Shown here: positions 25,288 to 32,858 of the stretch, in pieces
Layout of the letters: the number at the start of each line of letters is the position of its first letter
Numbering within the stretch: position 1 is the stretch's first letter
NCBI GenBank assembly: GCA_003244045.1
Contig: QHBU01000148.1
Location: forward strand, 1-34,932
Direction: 5' to 3'
Length of the DNA stretch: 34,932 bases
Source: Candidatus Aeolococcus gillhamiae
GTDB lineage: Bacteria; Chloroflexota; Dormibacteria; Aeolococcales; Aeolococcaceae
Notes under the pieces: model-generated
Told to the model about the DNA's origin: nothing
The model's input: the letters and a program-made list of their open reading frames with translations, nothing else
Databases searched by the model: none
Made by a program: the position numbers and the translations under genes

Positions 25288-27090
25288 ATGCTGCCCAGCG
25301 ATCCCGGCGCCCGACACATCCCGCCCCCGCAGCGCGAGGACTGGTACAGCGGCGACGAGCATCTCCGCTGGCTGCTCCGCGACAGCGTCGGAGAGGCGGT
25401 CTGGCCGGTGGCGGACGCGGCGCTGGCCGAGCTCGGTGCGCTGGTGCCGCAGCGCGTCGAGCCGCTGGCGGTTGCCGCGGACCGCCACCCGCCGGTGCTG
25501 CAGCAGTACGACGCCCGCGGTGCACGCGTCGATGTCATCGACTTCCATCCCGCCTACGACGAGCTGATCAATACCGTGCTCGGCTTCGGAACTGTGCGCT
25601 CCGCGCACCTGCCAGGCTGGCGCGGCCTGCCGGGGGTGGCACCGCGCGCGCTGGTCAGCGCGGTCTCCTACATGTTCCTGCAGGCCGACCAGGCGATCAC
25701 CGGCTGCCCAGTCGGGATGATGGACGCAATGGCGCGCTGCCTGGCGCGCAACGACCCAGCCCTGGCCGAGCGTTTCGTCTCACGCATCGCCGACGACACC
25801 GGGGCGCACATCACCTCGGCGATGTTCCTCACCGAGAAGGCGGGCGGCTCCGACGTCGGCGCCAACGAGACCGTGGCCGTGCGCGACGACGACGGAGGCT
25901 GGCGTCTGCATGGCGAAAAGTGGTTCGGCAGCTGCCCGCAGTCAGACCTCGTGCTGGTGATGGCCCGCCCCGAGGGCGCGCCGGCGGGGCCCGCCGGGCT
26001 CGGGCTCTTTCTCATGCCGCACGTGCTCGATGACGGCAGCCGCAACGCCATCCTCATCCACCGCCTCAAGAACAAGTTCGGCACTCGCGCGATGGCGTCA
26101 GGCGAGGTTGGCCTGCGCGGCGCCTTCGCCTGGCAGGTCGGCGCGCTGGATCGCGGCATGCGCCAGATGATGGACATGGTGTCGCTGACCCGCGTCGGCA
26201 TCGTAGCCGCCACCGCCGGAGCGATGCGGCGGAACACCGTCGAGGCTCTCGACCACACCGCTCAGCGCCGGACCTTCGGGGGAATCCTGCAGACCCATCC
26301 GCTGATGCGCGACAGCCTTGCCGAGCTGGTCGTGGACTCCACCGCGGCGCTCACCGCGACCGTCGCGGTCAGCGAGCTCCTCGACAAGGCGGATGCCGGC
26401 GACTCAGAGGCCGGGGGCGCGCTGCGCCTGCTCACCCCGCTGTTCAAGGGCTACTTCACCGAGCGCGCCCGCATCTGCGGCGGCGACGCCATGGAGATCC
26501 GTGGCGGCAACGGCTTCATCGAGGACTGGCCGGACGCACGCATGCTGCGCGACGTGTCCGTGCACGCCATCTGGGAGGGCTCGGGCAACGTGATTGCGCT
26601 CGACGTGCTGCGCGCGCTGCGGCACGGTGCGGGGCCGCATTTCCTCAGTGACCTCGAGCGCCGCGCCGAGGGCGCTGGGGAGCGGGGCCCAGCGTCAGCG
26701 CTGGCCGCGCCGCTGCTCGGCGAGATCCACGCACTGGCGCACACGCTCGACCGGCTCGCCGCCGAGGATCCGATCGCACAACAGCTGCCCATCCGCCGCC
26801 TGGCCCGGCGCATGGCCATCCTCGCGGTGGGTACACGACTCGCTGAACAGGGGAACCGCTTCGCCGCCGAAACGAGCAGCGGCCGCCTCGCCTGGATCGC
26901 CGCGCGCTTCGTGGCACGGTTGGGCGGCGAACCACTGGTCGATGAAATCGCCTCCGACGCACGCTGGCTGGAGCATGCAGAGCACATCCTCAACGGGGGC
27001 CCTGTGCCAGTCGGCGTGGGAGTTTCGCTGTCAGCGGCAGTTGCCGCCGCCCTCGCCGCGCGCCTGGATGACGCCCGAGTCGTCATCTGA
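25288..27090 (+). CDS. AidB-like acyl-CoA dehydrogenase
   Basis: The 600-aa flavoprotein belongs to the acyl-CoA dehydrogenase superfamily, AidB/isovaleryl-CoA-like branch. Landmarks are AMFLTEKAGGSDVGANET and GEKWFGSC around the flavin, NKFGTRAMASGEV, and near the C-terminal half RGGNGFIEDWPDARMLRDV followed by IWEGSGNVIALDVLRAL. That last block is characteristic of AidB homologues. E. coli AidB is linked to the adaptive response to alkylating agents, but many AidB-like proteins have unknown substrates. The start ATG 25288 is 9 bp after the GDPD gene, so it is probably the last gene of the gltBD transcript. A 14-bp palindrome follows its stop at once. Confidence 0.88.
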   Translation: MLPSDPGARHIPPPQREDWYSGDEHLRWLLRDSVGEAVWPVADAALAELGALVPQRVEPLAVAADRHPPVLQQYDARGARVDVIDFHPAYDELINTVLGFGTVRSAHLPGWRGLPGVAPRALVSAVSYMFLQADQAITGCPVGMMDAMARCLARNDPALAERFVSRIADDTGAHITSAMFLTEKAGGSDVGANETVAVRDDDGGWRLHGEKWFGSCPQSDLVLVMARPEGAPAGPAGLGLFLMPHVLDDGSRNAILIHRLKNKFGTRAMASGEVGLRGAFAWQVGALDRGMRQMMDMVSLTRVGIVAATAGAMRRNTVEALDHTAQRRTFGGILQTHPLMRDSLAELVVDSTAALTATVAVSELLDKADAGDSEAGGALRLLTPLFKGYFTERARICGGDAMEIRGGNGFIEDWPDARMLRDVSVHAIWEGSGNVIALDVLRALRHGAGPHFLSDLERRAEGAGERGPASALAAPLLGEIHALAHTLDRLAAEDPIAQQLPIRRLARRMAILAVGTRLAEQGNRFAAETSSGRLAWIAARFVARLGGEPLVDEIASDARWLEHAEHILNGGPVPVGVGVSLSAAVAAALAARLDDARVVI

Positions 27091-27104
27091 GCCGACGCGT
27101 CGGC
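27091..27104 (+). terminator. Palindrome directly after the acyl-CoA dehydrogenase gene
   Basis: GCCGACGCGTCGGC is a perfect 14-bp palindrome that begins at the base after the TGA stop. As RNA it would fold into a short GC hairpin (5 bp with a 4-nt loop). It lies before the convergent tRNA-His 3' end. No T-run follows, so its role as terminator is tentative. Confidence 0.35.
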
Positions 27105-27123
27105 GCCGCTGTCGGTGGCTGGA

Positions 27124-27201
27124 TGGGGTGGCTAGAGGGATTTGAACCCTCGACCTCCAGGGCCACAACCTGGCACTCTAACCAGCTGAGCTATAGCCAC
27201 C
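27124..27201 (-). tRNA. tRNA-His (GTG)
   Basis: On the minus strand a complete cloverleaf can be drawn. The acceptor stem is GTGGCTA (27200-27194) with TAGCCAC (27134-27128), and an extra G at 27201 serves as the G-1 typical of tRNA-His. The D arm, the anticodon stem CCAGG/CCTGG and the loop TTGTGGC with anticodon GTG are present. The T arm is GAGGG/CCCTC with TTCAAAT. The discriminator C at 27127 is followed by an encoded CCA at 27126-27124. Confidence 0.96.
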
Positions 27202-27214
27202 ATGAAGCTCAGCG

Positions 27215-27220
27215 ATTATA
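27215..27220 (-). promoter_or_regulatory. -10 element of the tRNA-His promoter
   Basis: The minus strand reads TATAAT exactly at 27220-27215, 13 nt upstream of the G-1 base of tRNA-His, a fitting distance for a stable RNA promoter. No convincing -35 hexamer was seen; the expected position falls in the 5' end of the divergent tRNA-Arg gene. Confidence 0.5.
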
Positions 27221-27237
27221 TGGGGCACACTGGCCGC

Positions 27238-27310
27238 GCCCCCGTAGCTCAGCGGATAGAGCAGCCGCCTTCTAAGCGGTTGGTCGCAGGTTCGATTCCT
27301 GCCGGGGGCG
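27238..27310 (+). tRNA. tRNA-Arg (TCT)
   Basis: The plus strand folds into a full cloverleaf. The acceptor stem is GCCCCCG (27238-27244) with CGGGGGC (27303-27309), and the D arm is GCTC/GAGC. The anticodon stem is GCCGC/GCGGT with loop CTTCTAA, giving anticodon TCT. The T arm is GCAGG/CCTGC with TTCGATT, and the discriminator is G at 27310. CCA is not encoded. It is divergent from tRNA-His with 36 bp between them. A tyrosine recombinase gene starts 153 bp downstream, so the 3' end is a likely attachment site. Confidence 0.96.
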
Positions 27311-27410
27311 CTCGCGATATTGTCTGAATTCAGTTACAGCGTCTGCCTCTCATACCACTGCCTTCCCAACCGCCTCCCAACAGTGTATCCTCTGCAACAG
27401 GCGGCACCAG

Positions 27411-27432
27411 TAGTACAGAGGTTTTTGTACTA
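27411..27432. repeat. Inverted repeat upstream of the integrase
   Basis: TAGTAC at 27411-27416 and GTACTA at 27427-27432 form a perfect 6-bp inverted repeat around a 10-nt T-rich spacer, about 30 bp before the integrase start. It could be a regulator or recombinase arm-type site; only the symmetry is seen. Confidence 0.3.
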
Positions 27433-27463
27433 ACCCGCTGAGTCGTCTGAATACGGAGAGGAC

Positions 27464-28417
27464 ATGGCCAAGCTCACCCTCGTCGATAGGAAGGCCGGCA
27501 CCGGGACGCTCGATCGGCTCATCAGCGACTTCCTCCAAGCACCCACCAAGACGGGTGAGACACGCTCTCGCAAGACCGGGCTGATCTACCGCGACGCGCT
27601 TGAAGGCGTCCTCCTCCCCTACTGCTCTGCGGCCGGCGTCAGTGAGCCCGCCCAACTAACCGACCGACACATGAAGGAGCTCACCGACCGGCTCCTCGAC
27701 GGCACCGGGTCCCGCTCAGGCCGGCCCCTGGCCAAGCCGACGGTGCACAGCTACGTGCGCGCCATCAATACCTTCCTGGCTTGGGTGAAGGACTCAGGCG
27801 AGGCGGTCGGCGCCAAGGCACAACGCCCCAAGCTCGAGCGCCGCATCCTCGACGTCCTCACCCGCAACGAGATCGAGGGAATGGAGAGCGCGGCCGGTCT
27901 GGAGCGGGACAAGCTCATAGTGCGGACTCTCGCCGACTCAGGCATTCGTCTGGGCGAGCTGCTGAAATCGACCCCTGACGACGTCCTCACCGAGGGTCGT
28001 CGACACTTCCTCAGAGTGCGGGGGAAGGGCAGCCGCGATAGGAAGGTACCGATCGCGCCTGCTCTCGCGCAGCGGCTGAAGAGATTCGCACGGCACACCC
28101 GTCGGGAATCGGCCAGCGCGAGGCTTTTCCTGACTCACAAGCGCAGTCCGCGGACTGGCGACTACGCGGCGCTGACTGAGTCCGGGGTCCAACAGATGAT
28201 CCGGCTCCTCGCCCTGGACGCAGGCATCACAAAGCGGGTGTACCCGCACTTGTTCCGGCACAGCTTCATCACCTGGCAGTTGGAGTGCGGCATGAACCCG
28301 ATCCTGCTGTCCCGAGTCGTCGGCCATGAGTCACTGACGATGATCAACCAGGTCTACGCGCACGTCACGATGGATACGGCCTACGACGCCCTAATGAAGT
28401 CGCTGCTCGCCGATTAG
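27464..28417 (+). CDS. Tyrosine recombinase/integrase
   Basis: This 317-aa site-specific recombinase has an N-terminal core-binding domain (about 12-110) and a C-terminal catalytic domain. All catalytic residues are present in order: Arg162 in GIRLGELL, Lys188 in RGKGSRDRK, His262 and Arg265 in PHLFRHSF, His288 in VVGHESL, and the nucleophile Tyr298 in QVYAHV. It should therefore be active. The ATG at 27464 follows a good GGAGAGG ribosome binding site. It lies 153 bp past the 3' end of tRNA-Arg on the same strand, the usual position for the integrase of a tRNA-targeted element. Core-type domestic recombinases (XerC/D) are similar in size but are not usually found next to tRNA genes with accessory cargo. 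Confidence 0.93.
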   Translation: MAKLTLVDRKAGTGTLDRLISDFLQAPTKTGETRSRKTGLIYRDALEGVLLPYCSAAGVSEPAQLTDRHMKELTDRLLDGTGSRSGRPLAKPTVHSYVRAINTFLAWVKDSGEAVGAKAQRPKLERRILDVLTRNEIEGMESAAGLERDKLIVRTLADSGIRLGELLKSTPDDVLTEGRRHFLRVRGKGSRDRKVPIAPALAQRLKRFARHTRRESASARLFLTHKRSPRTGDYAALTESGVQQMIRLLALDAGITKRVYPHLFRHSFITWQLECGMNPILLSRVVGHESLTMINQVYAHVTMDTAYDALMKSLLAD

Positions 28418-28570
28418 CCGCGCCGACCCCGCCCGCCGAACGGTGGGACACCCTCCCCCTGCACCGCTTGCGCTCTGGGCCAGCGAAGGGAGCCCCGTGC
28501 GCGTTACTCCGGCAGCGTGAATTGTCACAGCGCCTCGCATGTCTTCCTCCGGACGCCCGCATAACGTCGA

Positions 28571-29086
28571 CTACTTCACCTGGGGTAGACCGAGATCATG
28601 GCGGACGATGTTGGCGGCACCCACCCCTGCTGTGGTATCCGTCCGCCAAGCGTTGAAGGCGGCTATGTCGCTCGGGCTGACCGCGAGGGCACCTTCGCCT
28701 TGGATTATTTTGGTCACTGCCGTGATCTGGGCGTCAACATCTACTTTCATTGCGGGTGGGTACTGGATCGCGTAGATGGCGGTGAGAAACGTCTGCTCGA
28801 TCGCGGCGTACTTCGGCCAGCACGTTTTCGCCTGAGCTGTTGTGTACGTGGTCTTTCCACAGAACGTCTTAGCGAGCGCATTGTCAGCGGCGTTCGCGGT
28901 GGTCGCCGCCGCGAGGTAAGCGGCGCTAGCGTTCGCCAGCAGATTAGGCGTCGGCGCTGGCGTCGATGGGAGCGGCGTGGGCGTCGCTGATGGGGTGAGA
29001 GCGGCGCCACCGGAGGCAGTGCTGCCGCAGGCGCACACGACCAGAGCGGTACCGGCGAGCAGCCAACGAGATATGCGGAAACTCAT
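28571..29086 (-). CDS. Putative lipoprotein
   Basis: The 171-aa product starts with a positively charged N-terminus, a hydrophobic core (WLLAGTALVV) and CAC, so lipidation at Cys20 is plausible although the residue before it is not ideal. A Pro/Thr/Ser-rich linker (about 31-48) follows, then an Ala-rich helical domain with two cysteines (TFCGKTTY and AKTCWP) that could pair. No family was recognised. ATG 29086 is preceded by a purine-rich stretch, with GGAGG rather close to the start. It is convergent with the integrase, with a 153-bp gap in which nothing clear was found. It is the last of a run of minus-strand genes for exported proteins. Confidence 0.65.
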   Translation of the reverse strand: MSFRISRWLLAGTALVVCACGSTASGGAALTPSATPTPLPSTPAPTPNLLANASAAYLAAATTANAADNALAKTFCGKTTYTTAQAKTCWPKYAAIEQTFLTAIYAIQYPPAMKVDVDAQITAVTKIIQGEGALAVSPSDIAAFNAWRTDTTAGVGAANIVRHDLGLPQVK

Positions 29087-29104
29087 GCCTCCACACCCTT
29101 CCTT

Positions 29105-29662
29105 CTACCCCCCAACCGTCCAAGTTGCAATGCCGCTGTTCAGAAACCCGCCCCACTGAATCTTCGCCACATGGACAGCGGTGGGCACCTCGAAGGCAGC
29201 GCAGCCCACGCTCGTGACACCCGGAGTCACGGAGTACGTGCCGCTTTTGAAGGACGTACATCCGTTGACGGGGAGGGGGGTCGCCTGATACGTCTGCTCG
29301 TCGGAGCCGACTAGCGAGGCGTCGATGAAGACGTCCGATGAGAATGTGCCAGAGACGCCAGTGATGGAGAACTTGGCCGCGACGAGGCGGTCGCCGTTGG
29401 TGACGGGGGTATACGGTCCGGGCTGCGCGGGGTCGCTGACGCCGGTGAGCGTCACCTTCATCACATTGTTCATAGCGTCGGTGTCGGTAAACGGCGTCCC
29501 CACCGGACCGGTGAGAGGAGCTGGCGCGGCCGTCGCCGTCGGAGCAGCAGGAGCGACTCCGTTCGAGGAGGGGGCGACCGTGCCTCCAGGCGCTATAGTG
29601 CCGCCGCAGCCTGCGACCAGGAGCGACGCGGCCAGGGCACCCACGATGAGTCGTAGGTTCAT
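29105..29662 (-). CDS. Putative lipoprotein with a DUF4352-like domain
   Basis: The 185-aa product has a clear type II signal (MNLRLIVGALAASLLVAGCG) with lipobox LVAGC, then a Pro/Ala/Thr linker. The following beta-rich domain (about 60-185) runs through GTPFTD, MKVTLTGV, GDRLVAAKFSITGV and a Cys pair (NGCTSF and VGCAAF). The layout resembles DUF4352-type extracellular immunoglobulin-like domains that cap secreted lipoproteins in Gram-positive lineages. AAGGGG lies 9 nt before ATG 29662, which favours this start over ATG 29671 or a longer frame with no signal. It is anchored outside the membrane if lipidated. Function unknown. Confidence 0.72.
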   Translation of the reverse strand: MNLRLIVGALAASLLVAGCGGTIAPGGTVAPSSNGVAPAAPTATAAPAPLTGPVGTPFTDTDAMNNVMKVTLTGVSDPAQPGPYTPVTNGDRLVAAKFSITGVSGTFSSDVFIDASLVGSDEQTYQATPLPVNGCTSFKSGTYSVTPGVTSVGCAAFEVPTAVHVAKIQWGGFLNSGIATWTVGG

Positions 29663-29757
29663 GTTCAACATCCCCTTCCCCGGCAGGCGATCGGCCCACT
29701 GACGGTGCCCCAGACTGAGTGGCACGATCCAATTAACACAAGGCACTTTGCTCTGTC

Positions 29758-29773
29758 GGTCCGCTCCCGGACC
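29758..29773 (-). terminator. Small hairpin downstream of a lipoprotein gene
   Basis: GGTCCG (29758-29763) and CGGACC (29768-29773) form a 6-bp stem with loop CTCC, about 47 bp past the stop of the 112-aa lipoprotein gene. No T-run follows on the minus strand, so the call is weak. Confidence 0.3.
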
Positions 29774-29819
29774 CATCTCACACGTGCGCCAGCCCTGGTG
29801 GGGATCGGTTTGGCGGTCA

Positions 29820-30158
29820 TCAGCACCCCGCGAGGTTGGAGGCTGCCTTGTCGACGTTGAACTGGGTCAGCGCGCTCAGCGCGCCCTGATGGTCGCTCGC
29901 CTGTAGCGCGGAGGTAATCCTCTGCACGTCAGCGGCGAGGGTGTCGTAGCCTGACGTGGTGAGAACTCCGCCCATCGTCGACCAGTTCATAGCACCGATG
30001 CCCATGGGGTCTGTCCCGTCACCGACACCGTTGGCGGGCATGTCGTTGGTCACCGCGGCGCAAGCAGCCGTCTGCGCTGCGCTGCCATTCGCAGCTCCCG
30101 ATGCGCCGCACCCTGCGAGTCCGACGATCGCCGCGAGCCCGATGAAGCTTGTCCTCAT
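29820..30158 (-). CDS. Small putative lipoprotein
   Basis: The 112-aa product begins MRTSFIGLAAIVGLAGCG, a short type II signal with lipobox LAGC. The mature part is about 95 residues, Ala/Thr/Gly rich, with three further cysteines including the C-terminal residue. The rest looks helical (DTLAADVQRITSALQ). No family was recognised. ATG 30158 lies 3 bp after the stop of the frameshifted WW-tail membrane gene, so the two are probably one transcript. Third-position GC is weaker than in the core region, as for its neighbours. Confidence 0.65.
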   Translation of the reverse strand: MRTSFIGLAAIVGLAGCGASGAANGSAAQTAACAAVTNDMPANGVGDGTDPMGIGAMNWSTMGGVLTTSGYDTLAADVQRITSALQASDHQGALSALTQFNVDKAASNLAGC

Positions 30159-30161
30159 GAT

Positions 30162-30705
30162 TCAACTCGGCGGCTGGGCTGCGACCTGCACCCATTGGCT
30201 GCCGTCCCACCACCAGCGACCGTCAGGCGAGTAGACGGTTGCGGGCGGGAGGCCGGAGGACGCAGTAGCGACAGGCGACGTCGGCAAAGGCCCGCGTCGT
30301 CCCAGGACGCCCCGACGAAACCGGCGATGCCGCCGACGAGGCATACGATCACGCCGAAGCCGAGACCGGCGAACTGCGTACTCGAGATATGGACCACCTC
30401 GAACACCATCAGCGCGATGGTCAACCCGGAGGTCACCATCATCGCGACGCTCGCCCAGCGCTTCCGCATCATCAACCAGGCGAAGATGGCCATCGGCACG
30501 CTAGGATGATGGCGAGGGTTCCGTCGCCGCTTGTGCCGCTCACGGAGATGCCGAAAGGTCCGGTCGCCCACGGGAGGAGGGCTCCGATGAACGTCGCGGC
30601 CGCTGCGGCGACTCCGATCCAACGGGCTCGGTCAACGGTTGTCATGGGGAGACGACTGCTAGGCGGCGACTCTTGCGGTTGCCGAACAGGGGGCTGACTG
30701 GCCAT
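30162..30705 (-). pseudogene. Membrane protein with WW-rich (DUF2510-like) tail, two frameshifts
   Basis: Three open frames in a row fit one protein of about 181 aa if one base is added near 30495-30505 and another near 30286-30298. Part one (ATG 30705, preceded by GGAGGACGGAAGA) has a Pro-rich start and the helix ARWIGVAAAAATFIGALLPW. Part two supplies MAIFAWLMMRKRWASVAMMV and FAGLGFGVIVCLVGGIAGFV, giving about four helices in all. Part three ends YSPDGRWWWDGSQWVQVA, matching the DUF2510 pattern of Pro-Asp-Gly then W-W-D-G-x-x-W. Membrane helices and the tail continue smoothly across both joins. Both breaks are -1. They may be assembly errors or true decay. Confidence 0.65.
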
Positions 30706-30745
30706 TCTTCCGTCCTCCGAGTTGCAGTTCCTGTGAACCTCGTGA

Positions 30746-30776
30746 TCTAGCCTCTGCTTCTGGCGAGAAGGCTAGA
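30746..30776. repeat. Inverted repeat in the upstream region of the WW-tail gene
   Basis: TCTAGCCT (30746-30753) and AGGCTAGA (30769-30776) are a perfect 8-bp inverted repeat with a 15-nt loop. The overlapping pair CTTCT/AGAAG inside offers an alternative stem. It lies about 40 bp upstream of the start of the frameshifted membrane gene and could be an operator. Confidence 0.35.
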
Positions 30777-30806
30777 GGAGATCCAGAGTGGTGCGCAGTG
30801 TCATTG

Positions 30807-30831
30807 GCGCCCCTCCTTCCGCGGAGGGCGC
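30807..30831 (-). terminator. Strong GC hairpin downstream of the propeller-repeat gene
   Basis: CCCTCC (30811-30816) pairs with GGAGGG (30823-30828) around a 6-nt loop. The stem continues with three more pairs (30807-30809 with 30829-30831) after a single bulged C. It lies about 90 bp past the stop of the 502-aa gene on the minus strand. There is no T-run, so termination is an inference from position and stability. Confidence 0.4.
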
Positions 30832-30922
30832 GCAGTCGCCCCCTGGGCGAGGAGGGTCCGCGATCAACGCGGAAGCAGAGGAGCCGAAGGTGCCCGGCAT
30901 GTCGCGTCGTCCGCAACTTCTG

Positions 30923-32431
30923 TCATGGACCGGACCAGATTCCGCAGCCGCTGGCTTCAAATCCCGCGTCTCCGGGCGCGACGGTCACTATGACGCTGGA
31001 CTGACCCAGGCCGTTGGCGATGATCTGGTCACTGGTCCCGCCAAACCCAGACAGTCGCGCCCAGTAACAGGAACTCCCACCCGGTGCCGAGTACGTACCT
31101 GACGCCAAATCGGTGCCGACAATGAAGATGCCGTTCTGTGCCGGCCAAGCTCCTGTGGCTGATAGGTCGCTCGTCCAAGCGCCACAAGACTCGGTGTGGA
31201 AACCGGCGTCGGAAGGCGAAATCGTCACCACCTGATAGCCATCCCCGAAGTGATTGGCGATTATCTCGCCGCTGGTGCCGCCAAAGCCGGACAGACGCTC
31301 CCAGTAGCAGCCGCTCGCGGCCTGCCGGGTGCGGTACGTCCCAGCAGGAATCTGACTGCCCACGTGCCACGTTCCGTCGCCAAATGTCACGGGCGGACCA
31401 GGGGTCAGGTCTATTGGCCCGTTCCAACCGCCGCCCGCGTACCAACCCTCCCAGAGGGTGGAGCCGGCTCCCTGCCAGAACACGAGCTGGGTGGAGCCGT
31501 CAGTGGTGATCGTGGCACTGGGGGGCGACGCCAAGAGGCCCGCGCCCCCACGGGAGGCGGTGATGTCGGCGGGGCCGTGCCAGGAGCCCTGTGTGAACCA
31601 GTCCTCCTGGAGGTGCCCAGCGGGGCTCCTGAAAAAGACGATCTGAGTGGAGCTGTCCGGGGTGACCGCCACGCTCGGCGACGACGCCAGGGTGCCGAGG
31701 CTGGTCAGGTCGATCGGACCGTGCCAGGCGTTGAGCGTGAACCAGTCCTCATTGAGGTGGTTGTCGAGGCCCTGGAAGAAGACGAGCTGGGTGGAGCCGT
31801 CCGGGGTGATGGTGGCGCTCGGGGCGGAGGCGAGACTGCCGAGCCCGGCGAAATCGACGGGGCCGTGCCAACCGCCGGCGCTGTACCAGGCCTCACCGAA
31901 ATGACCGTCGCTGCCCCGCCAGAAGACGAGCTGCGATCCATCCTTCGTCGTGACCACGGAGGGAGCGGAGGCGAGGGCGCCCTGGCCATTGAGGGCCGCA
32001 CCGGTGATGTCGACGGGCCCGTTCCAGGAGCCGCTGAACCAGGCCTCGAAGAGGTGTCCACCGGGACCCTGCCAGAAGACGAGCTGAGTGGAGCCGTCCT
32101 TGGTGACCGCGACCGCCGGGGTGGAGGTGAGCGCGCCGAGCTGCGGGAAGCTGATGGGTCCGTGCCAGCTCCCCTGGGCGAACCACGCCTCGTTGAGCTG
32201 GCTGGTGGTGGTGCTCTTCCAGAAGACGAGCTGCTGACTGCCGTCCGGCGTCACCGCCACCTGGGGCGCACCGACACTTTGTGGTGAGAAGGAGGCCTGA
32301 GCGATCGTCGCCGAGCCCCGCAGAGCAAAACCGAGGCCGAGAGACGTCAGCGCGGCCAGTCCGACAACAGCTGCGCTATGCGCCAGACGAATCGGCCTGC
32401 GTAGCGTGATTTGGCTTCCGCGTACCTTCAC
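30923..32431 (-). CDS. Secreted six-repeat propeller-type protein with duplicated C-terminal module
   Basis: The 502-aa product has an N-terminal signal (hydrophobic residues about 19-45, ending ATIAQA) and is probably exported. Residues about 55-347 hold six repeats of 45-52 aa. Each follows P-[AS]-x-x-x-T-x-D-x-S-x-Q-[LI]-V-F-[WF], then L-x-E-x-W-[FY], then W-[HN]-G-P, then L-x-S-x, as expected for blades of a sugar- or cell-surface-binding beta-propeller. Two copies of a roughly 70-aa module follow (about 350-420 and 432-502), each with CYWxRLSGFGGTS and a second Cys near the end, so probably disulfide-bonded. The start is GTG 32431 after a G-rich stretch. No catalytic motif was seen. Adhesion or glycan binding is a guess from architecture. 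Confidence 0.82.
   Translation of the reverse strand: MKVRGSQITLRRPIRLAHSAAVVGLAALTSLGLGFALRGSATIAQASFSPQSVGAPQVAVTPDGSQQLVFWKSTTTSQLNEAWFAQGSWHGPISFPQLGALTSTPAVAVTKDGSTQLVFWQGPGGHLFEAWFSGSWNGPVDITGAALNGQGALASAPSVVTTKDGSQLVFWRGSDGHFGEAWYSAGGWHGPVDFAGLGSLASAPSATITPDGSTQLVFFQGLDNHLNEDWFTLNAWHGPIDLTSLGTLASSPSVAVTPDSSTQIVFFRSPAGHLQEDWFTQGSWHGPADITASRGGAGLLASPPSATITTDGSTQLVFWQGAGSTLWEGWYAGGGWNGPIDLTPGPPVTFGDGTWHVGSQIPAGTYRTRQAASGCYWERLSGFGGTSGEIIANHFGDGYQVVTISPSDAGFHTESCGAWTSDLSATGAWPAQNGIFIVGTDLASGTYSAPGGSSCYWARLSGFGGTSDQIIANGLGQSSVIVTVAPGDAGFEASGCGIWSGP
30926..31384 (-). repeat. Duplicated 70-aa Cys module
   Basis: Two in-frame copies inside the 502-aa gene share CYW-[EA]-RLSGFGGTS, then [GD]-[EQ]-I-I-A-N, and SPSDAGF or APGDAGF before the last Cys. 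The close identity over the first half shows a recent internal duplication. Each copy begins with a V-G-x-[QD]-[IL]-x-[AS]-GTY segment. Confidence 0.75.
31391..32269 (-). repeat. Six tandem blade repeats
   Basis: Six coding repeats of about 135-156 bp within the 502-aa gene. DNA segments such as the stretch for D-G-S-T-Q-L-V-F and W-H-G-P are nearly identical between units (for example around 31790, 32080 and 31490), so slippage or recombination between units is possible. Confidence 0.8.
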
Positions 32432-32858
32432 GTCCCCACCCCCGCGCCGCGGTCCGTTTGTGAGACCCGTCTCGACGCGAGCCCACGATGCGCCTTCTGG
32501 ACGGATTGGGTCAAGCAGGCTCGGGACACCAACTTTGGGACTTCAGCTGCGCCATCCGCTGGGCGGGTGAAGACCGTGTAGGTGTCCGATACTGCTGTAC
32601 GTGGCGCCGAACAGGCGCATTCTGAATACGCGGCAAGTGGGTTTGGATAACCTTTGCCCACCGCCCTCGGACAGGTAGTGGGTCGCCGCGATGGTGTTCA
32701 CATCAGGGTGGTTGTACCGGAAACGCGTACCCGCACGATCGACCCTGCCGTGAACCTAAAGTTGGACAGCCCGGATCAGCACAGTGCCCCGGTGGACAGG
32801 CGAGTATCCGCCAATCACCCTTGAGGACAGCGGCTCGTTGCGCGGGAGAAGTGGTCAC
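32432..32858. other. Intergenic stretch without a recognisable gene
   Basis: This 427-bp region separates the propeller-repeat gene (transcribed leftward) from the end of the next minus-strand lipoprotein gene, so it should hold the promoter of the former. Short open frames here lack family motifs, signal peptides or good start sites. Some AT-richer patches occur around 32640-32660, but no promoter could be fixed with confidence. Confidence 0.5.

Noticed and set aside
32428..32661. 77-codon minus-strand frame upstream of the propeller-repeat gene
   Set aside because: No motif, no signal peptide, irregular codon use and overlap with the start of a well-supported gene.
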